From Verrucomicrobiia bacterium (GTDB lineage: Bacteria > Verrucomicrobiota > Verrucomicrobiia > Verrucomicrobiales > Akkermansiaceae): a DNA stretch of 64,000 nucleotides. Where the stretch lies: NCBI GenBank assembly GCA_030431475.1, contig JAUIJD010000002.1, positions 62,001 to 126,000 on the forward strand. The letters run 5' to 3'. Below, in pieces: positions 60,589-64,000 of this stretch (position 1 is its first letter; every line of letters starts with the position of its first letter). The notes under the pieces are model-generated. The model was not told where the DNA came from. It searched no databases and was given only the letters and a program-made list of their open reading frames with translations. The position numbers were made by a program, and so were the translations under genes.

Positions 60589-61365
60589 ATGCAAGATCCC
60601 AACAAGCCCGATCTCGACGAGACGCTGAACGTCACCGAGTCCCACGACCGGATGCTGCGCGAAGCCGCGGCCGTGTCGCGTGAGAAGCACGTCGACGAGG
60701 GAGGTCGCGAACCGGTCTCGCTGTGGATCTTCGCGTCCTGCGGCCTCATCCTGATCTTCGCCGGCCTGGCGCTCGGGAACATCGGGTCGCTCGGCTCGCT
60801 TTTCGACTACGACCAGACGGTCAAGCCCGGCTACGTCCGCCTCGACCTCAGTGAGGATGGCGCCAAGGGGCCGCCGCCCGCCGAGGCGCTGGCCGTCTAC
60901 ATGAAGAAGGGCCAGAAGATGTACAGCTCGAAGTGCCAGGGCTGCCACGGCGGCGACGGCAAGGGAGGGGCCGCCGCGCCGTCCCTGGTCGGCAGCGAAT
61001 GGGCCCTCGGGGATACCCAGCGCTTCGCGATGATCATTCTCAATGGCCTGGCCGGTCCGACCAGCACCGGCCAGACCTTCGCCGGTGGCATGCCCACCCA
61101 GAAGGTCGGCATGGCTCCGGTCGATCTGGCGGGCGTCATGACCTACGTCCGCAACTCCTTCGGCAACGAGACCGGTGACGTGATCACCGAGGAAATGGCC
61201 GAGCACGCCTTCAAGCTCGCCGAGGAGCGTTCCGATCCGAACGCCCAGTCGACGAAGGAAGAGCTCGAGTCGAAATACCTTGCACCCCTCGAGGGCGAAC
61301 CGATGGATCCATCGACGAAGATCGATCCGGTCACCCTCGAGCCGGTCGAAGATGCCGCCGGTTGA
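60589..61365 (+). CDS. CcoP-like membrane-anchored monoheme cytochrome c
   Basis: 258 residues. One membrane segment (SLWIFASCGLILIFAGLALGNIG) and one CxxCH (CQGCHGGDGKGG), whereas true CcoP has two haem domains. The segment GVMTYVRNSFGN resembles the end of the cytochrome at 57452. The last ~60 residues are acidic and probably disordered. It is 20 bp downstream of the CcoO-like gene and 124 bp before coxA. Confidence 0.8.
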   Translation: MQDPNKPDLDETLNVTESHDRMLREAAAVSREKHVDEGGREPVSLWIFASCGLILIFAGLALGNIGSLGSLFDYDQTVKPGYVRLDLSEDGAKGPPPAEALAVYMKKGQKMYSSKCQGCHGGDGKGGAAAPSLVGSEWALGDTQRFAMIILNGLAGPTSTGQTFAGGMPTQKVGMAPVDLAGVMTYVRNSFGNETGDVITEEMAEHAFKLAEERSDPNAQSTKEELESKYLAPLEGEPMDPSTKIDPVTLEPVEDAAG

Positions 61366-61489
61366 GCTGCTTCCCCAAAGGGGCTTTCCCCTTGTGCCAT
61401 CCAGTCAAACGAAGAATCATCTCCGCTGATCCGCATATTTTGCTTTTAAAGAAGCCTATCTTGCGTTCACTCCAGCCCAACTCTTGCCC

Positions 61490-63361
61490 ATGAGCGCCAC
61501 CGCGACCCACGACGAGCTGCACCACGATCATCACGACCCCGGATTCGTGCGGAAGTACATCTTCTCGACCGACCACAAGATGATCGGCCTCCAGTACGGC
61601 ATCACCGCCGGACTGTTCCTGTTGTTCGGCTTTTTCCTGATGATCGCGATGCGTTGGAGCATCGCCTTTCCCCACGAGCCGCTGCCGGGGTGGATCGCGA
61701 TGTTCTTCCCGGACGGCTGGGAGGCCCGCTGGCTCCAGGACGGAAAACTGACCGGTGACGCCTACAACATGTTCGGCGCCATGCACGGCACGATCATGGT
61801 CTTCCTCGGCGTCGTGCCGCTCGGCTTCGGTGCCTTCGGCAACTACGTCACCCCGCTGCAGATCGGGGCGCCCGACATGGCCTTCCCGCGGCTCAACATG
61901 ATGAGCTACTGGATCTACCTCGCCGGTGGGCTGGTGATGTGCGCCTCGTTCTTCATGGAGTCCGGCGCCGCCAAGTCGGGCTGGACCAACTACTCGCCGC
62001 TCGCCGGTATCGCCGACGGCCAGATCGTCAACCAGTGGCTGGCCGGCCAGACCCAGTGGCTGATCGGCCTGGTGCTGCTCATCACCTCCTCGCTGCTCGG
62101 TTCGGTCAACTTCATCACCACCATCATCAACCTCCGCGCCCGCGGCCTGACCTGGATGCGGATGCCCTTCTTCGTCTGGGCGATGCTGGTCACCGGCTTC
62201 CTCCTGCTGCTCGCCTTCCCGCCGCTCGAGGCGGCCGGTATCATGCAGCTCATGGACCGGGTCGCCGGCTCCTCCTTCTTCATGCCCAGCGGCCTCTACA
62301 CCTCGGCCGAGGGCCTGATGGAGATTTCGGGCGGTGGCTCGCCGCTGTTGTTCCAGCACCTGTTCTGGTTCCTCGGTCACCCGGAGGTCTACGTGCTGCT
62401 CCTGCCGGCGATCGCCTGCGTCGCGGAAATCATCCCGGCCAACACCCGCAAGCCGCTGTGGGGCTACAAGGCGATGGTCTACGGGGTGCTGGTGCTCGGT
62501 TTCCTCTCGTTCATCGTCTGGGCCCACCACATGTACATGACCGGCATGGGTCCGGTCGTGTCGACCTTCTTCCAGACGACCACGGTGCTGATCTCCATCC
62601 CCTCGGTGATCCTCCTGACCTCGCTGATCATCTCGCTGTGGCAGGGATCCATCCGCTTCACCCCGGCGATGATCTGGGCCTGCGCCTTTCTTCCGATGTT
62701 CGGCATCGGCGGCCTCACCGGCCTGCCGCTCGCCTTCAACCTCGTGGGCCTGCACCTTCACGACACCTACTACGTGATCGGCCACTTCCACTACGTGGTG
62801 GCGCCGGGCATCCTCTTCGGCCTCTTCGCCGGGGTCTACCACTGGTATCCGAAGATCACCGGGCGCTTCATGAGCCGCTTTCTCAGCCACCTGCACTTCT
62901 GGCCCAGCCTGATCTGCATGAACCTGATCTTCTTCCCCATGCTCACGCAGGGCATGGCCGGCTTCCACCGCCGCTGGTACAACGGGGGGGACTCCTACCT
63001 CGCCACCGACCCCGAGAGCGCGAACGTCTTCGGCCGGACCGTCGCCGAACACATCGACCTCAACATCGTGATGTCCTACGCGGCCTGGGCGATGGCGCTC
63101 GCGCAGGTCCCGTTCCTGATCAACCTCGTCTGGTCGAAGCTGGCCGGCCGCAAGGTCGAGAGCGACAACCCGTGGAATGCGACCACCCTCGAGTGGGCGA
63201 CCCCGACGCCTCCCGGCCACGGCAACTTCACCACCGAACCGGTCGTCTACCGCGGCCCCTACGAATACAGCCGCCCCGACCACGACGAGGATTTCCTGCC
63301 GCAGTGGACGGAGCCGAAGAAGCCGGCCGAGAAGCCGGAGGAGAGCCCCGCGGCGCACTGA
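61490..63361 (+). CDS. coxA: cytochrome c oxidase subunit I (aa3 type, A-family)
   Basis: 623 residues from the ATG at 61490. All ligands are present: H99 (AMHGTIM) and H434 for the low-spin haem, H297 in GHPEVY with the cross-linked Tyr301, H346 and H347 in WAHHMYM for Cu-B, and H432 in GHFHYV for the high-spin haem. The Glu of HPEVY and GNYVTPLQIGAPDMAFPR indicate the A1-type D-channel. It reduces O2 to water and pumps protons. An N-terminal His-rich stretch (DELHHDHHD) precedes the first helix. Confidence 0.96.
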   Translation: MSATATHDELHHDHHDPGFVRKYIFSTDHKMIGLQYGITAGLFLLFGFFLMIAMRWSIAFPHEPLPGWIAMFFPDGWEARWLQDGKLTGDAYNMFGAMHGTIMVFLGVVPLGFGAFGNYVTPLQIGAPDMAFPRLNMMSYWIYLAGGLVMCASFFMESGAAKSGWTNYSPLAGIADGQIVNQWLAGQTQWLIGLVLLITSSLLGSVNFITTIINLRARGLTWMRMPFFVWAMLVTGFLLLLAFPPLEAAGIMQLMDRVAGSSFFMPSGLYTSAEGLMEISGGGSPLLFQHLFWFLGHPEVYVLLLPAIACVAEIIPANTRKPLWGYKAMVYGVLVLGFLSFIVWAHHMYMTGMGPVVSTFFQTTTVLISIPSVILLTSLIISLWQGSIRFTPAMIWACAFLPMFGIGGLTGLPLAFNLVGLHLHDTYYVIGHFHYVVAPGILFGLFAGVYHWYPKITGRFMSRFLSHLHFWPSLICMNLIFFPMLTQGMAGFHRRWYNGGDSYLATDPESANVFGRTVAEHIDLNIVMSYAAWAMALAQVPFLINLVWSKLAGRKVESDNPWNATTLEWATPTPPGHGNFTTEPVVYRGPYEYSRPDHDEDFLPQWTEPKKPAEKPEESPAAH

Positions 63362-63388
63362 TCACCCTTCCAGCCTTTCATCCCAGAC

Positions 63389-64000
63389 ATGGAAATTCCC
63401 TACGTCGTCAATCCGCGCAAGGACACCGGCCTCTTCAACTCGAAGATCGCCATCTGGCTGTTCCTCGCCTCGGAAGTCATGCTCTTCGGCGGGCTGTTCT
63501 CCGGATACGTCTTCCTGCGCATCGGCGCCGACTACCCGTGGCCGGAGCGGACGCTTCCGGTGCTCCCCGGCCTGATCAACACCTTCATCCTGATCGCCTC
63601 GTCGGTGACCGTGGTGTTCGCCTGGGCCGCGCTGAAGATGCGCAAGTGGCGCCAGTTCCAGATCTTCATGGGGATCACCGTCGCCTGCGCGTTGATCTTC
63701 ATGGTCTTCAAGGGCGTCGAGTACGGGGTGAAGTTCAAGCACCAGGCGCTGCGGATGAACGACTTCACCATGGTCGAGGGACACATCGGCTACGTGAAGG
63801 CCAAGGGGGGTGACGACCATGCCGACGACCATGCCGACGACCACGGGGAGGAACACGGGGACGACCACGCCGCCGACTATGCCCGCGACGTTCACGGCGA
63901 GAAGATCGAGGCGAACCAGCACGTCTTCGCCGCCGAGTCGGTGGCCTTCAATCTCGCCCGCTACCACAAGCCCTGGGCCGAGGATCTCATCGCCGAGGCG
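63389..64000 (+). CDS. coxC: cytochrome c oxidase subunit III, N-terminal part (3' end outside window)
   Basis: 204 codons from the ATG at 63389, frame open to the window end. SKIAIWLFLASEVMLFGGLFSGYV is the standard subunit III start, and four membrane segments are seen up to residue 120. Residues about 140-162 are an unusual insertion of DDHA/DDHG-like repeats rich in Asp and His. Subunit III stabilises CoxA and affects proton uptake. It is 27 bp after coxA. Confidence 0.9.
   Translation, partial: MEIPYVVNPRKDTGLFNSKIAIWLFLASEVMLFGGLFSGYVFLRIGADYPWPERTLPVLPGLINTFILIASSVTVVFAWAALKMRKWRQFQIFMGITVACALIFMVFKGVEYGVKFKHQALRMNDFTMVEGHIGYVKAKGGDDHADDHADDHGEEHGDDHAADYARDVHGEKIEANQHVFAAESVAFNLARYHKPWAEDLIAEA

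Noticed and set aside
61378-61393. Hairpin AAGGGG/CCCCTT as terminator of the CcoP-like gene
   Set aside because: Six-base stem without a T-run.
61420-61489. Promoter in the AT-rich stretch before coxA
   Set aside because: A TATCTT hexamer is present, but no acceptable -35 element is at the right distance.

Overview
The window is GC-rich, gene-dense bacterial chromosome that most likely comes from a Verrucomicrobiota member (Verrucomicrobiae, Akkermansiaceae/Verrucomicrobiaceae-like). Pointers are a 51-residue small basic protein of the Chlamydiae/Verrucomicrobia type next to an RsuA/RluB pseudouridine synthase, a DksA-like protein with a lysine/alanine-rich tail and a half-lost zinc site, LptD and Mpl (a diderm with peptidoglycan recycling), an alternative complex III operon, and secreted glycosidases. 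Start codons rarely have a strong Shine-Dalgarno sequence. No tRNA, rRNA, CRISPR array, prophage or insertion-sequence transposase was seen.

Layout. 1-5.8 kb: 3' end of a UvrD-family helicase, a TauE/SafE exporter, recN, and a RimB-like protease / desuccinylase / RimK set. 5.8-16.5 kb: a MscS-like channel, secreted GH20 hexosaminidase, a very large GH2 beta-galactosidase with a LamG-like insertion, a nitroreductase and lptD. 16.6-30 kb: housekeeping genes (TIGR01777 epimerase, HAD hydrolase, mpl, acs, pseudouridine synthase, pyrH-frr, pheA-scpB, dksA-rpmG-rpsR, folE2). 30-33.2 kb: a RES/Xre toxin-antitoxin pair and thiC under a TPP riboswitch with its own terminator. 33.2-39.4 kb: an ABC ATPase with a small membrane protein, then an L-fucose/L-galactose-type sugar oxidation cluster (aldo/keto reductase, lactonase, Zn-dehydrogenase, KDPG-type aldolase, RbsD/FucU mutarotase, TIM-barrel isomerase). 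39.5-48.8 kb: fusA, a remnant toxin-antitoxin fusion, murA, prmC, an M20 peptidase, a MauE/DoxX protein, pyrF and an MBL-fold hydrolase. 48.9-64 kb: one respiratory operon, actABCDEF, a monoheme cytochrome c, a CcoN/CcoO/CcoP-like trio, then coxA and the start of coxC.

The respiratory operon is the most interesting region. The CcoN-like subunit keeps the cbb3 fold but has lost two of the three Cu-B histidines and both helix-X haem histidines, so it should not reduce oxygen. It sits with two membrane-anchored monoheme cytochromes in the position where coxB is often found, between alternative complex III and a subunit I that has every ligand. The same operon and the prmC/M20 region carry degenerate 7-bp tandem tracts of different unit sequence, nearly all placed directly before start codons. 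Other non-coding structure includes an 18-bp REP-like palindrome family, a 150-bp MITE-like inverted repeat filling a convergent intergenic space, and a CRP/FNR-like palindrome or hairpin in the actA leader.
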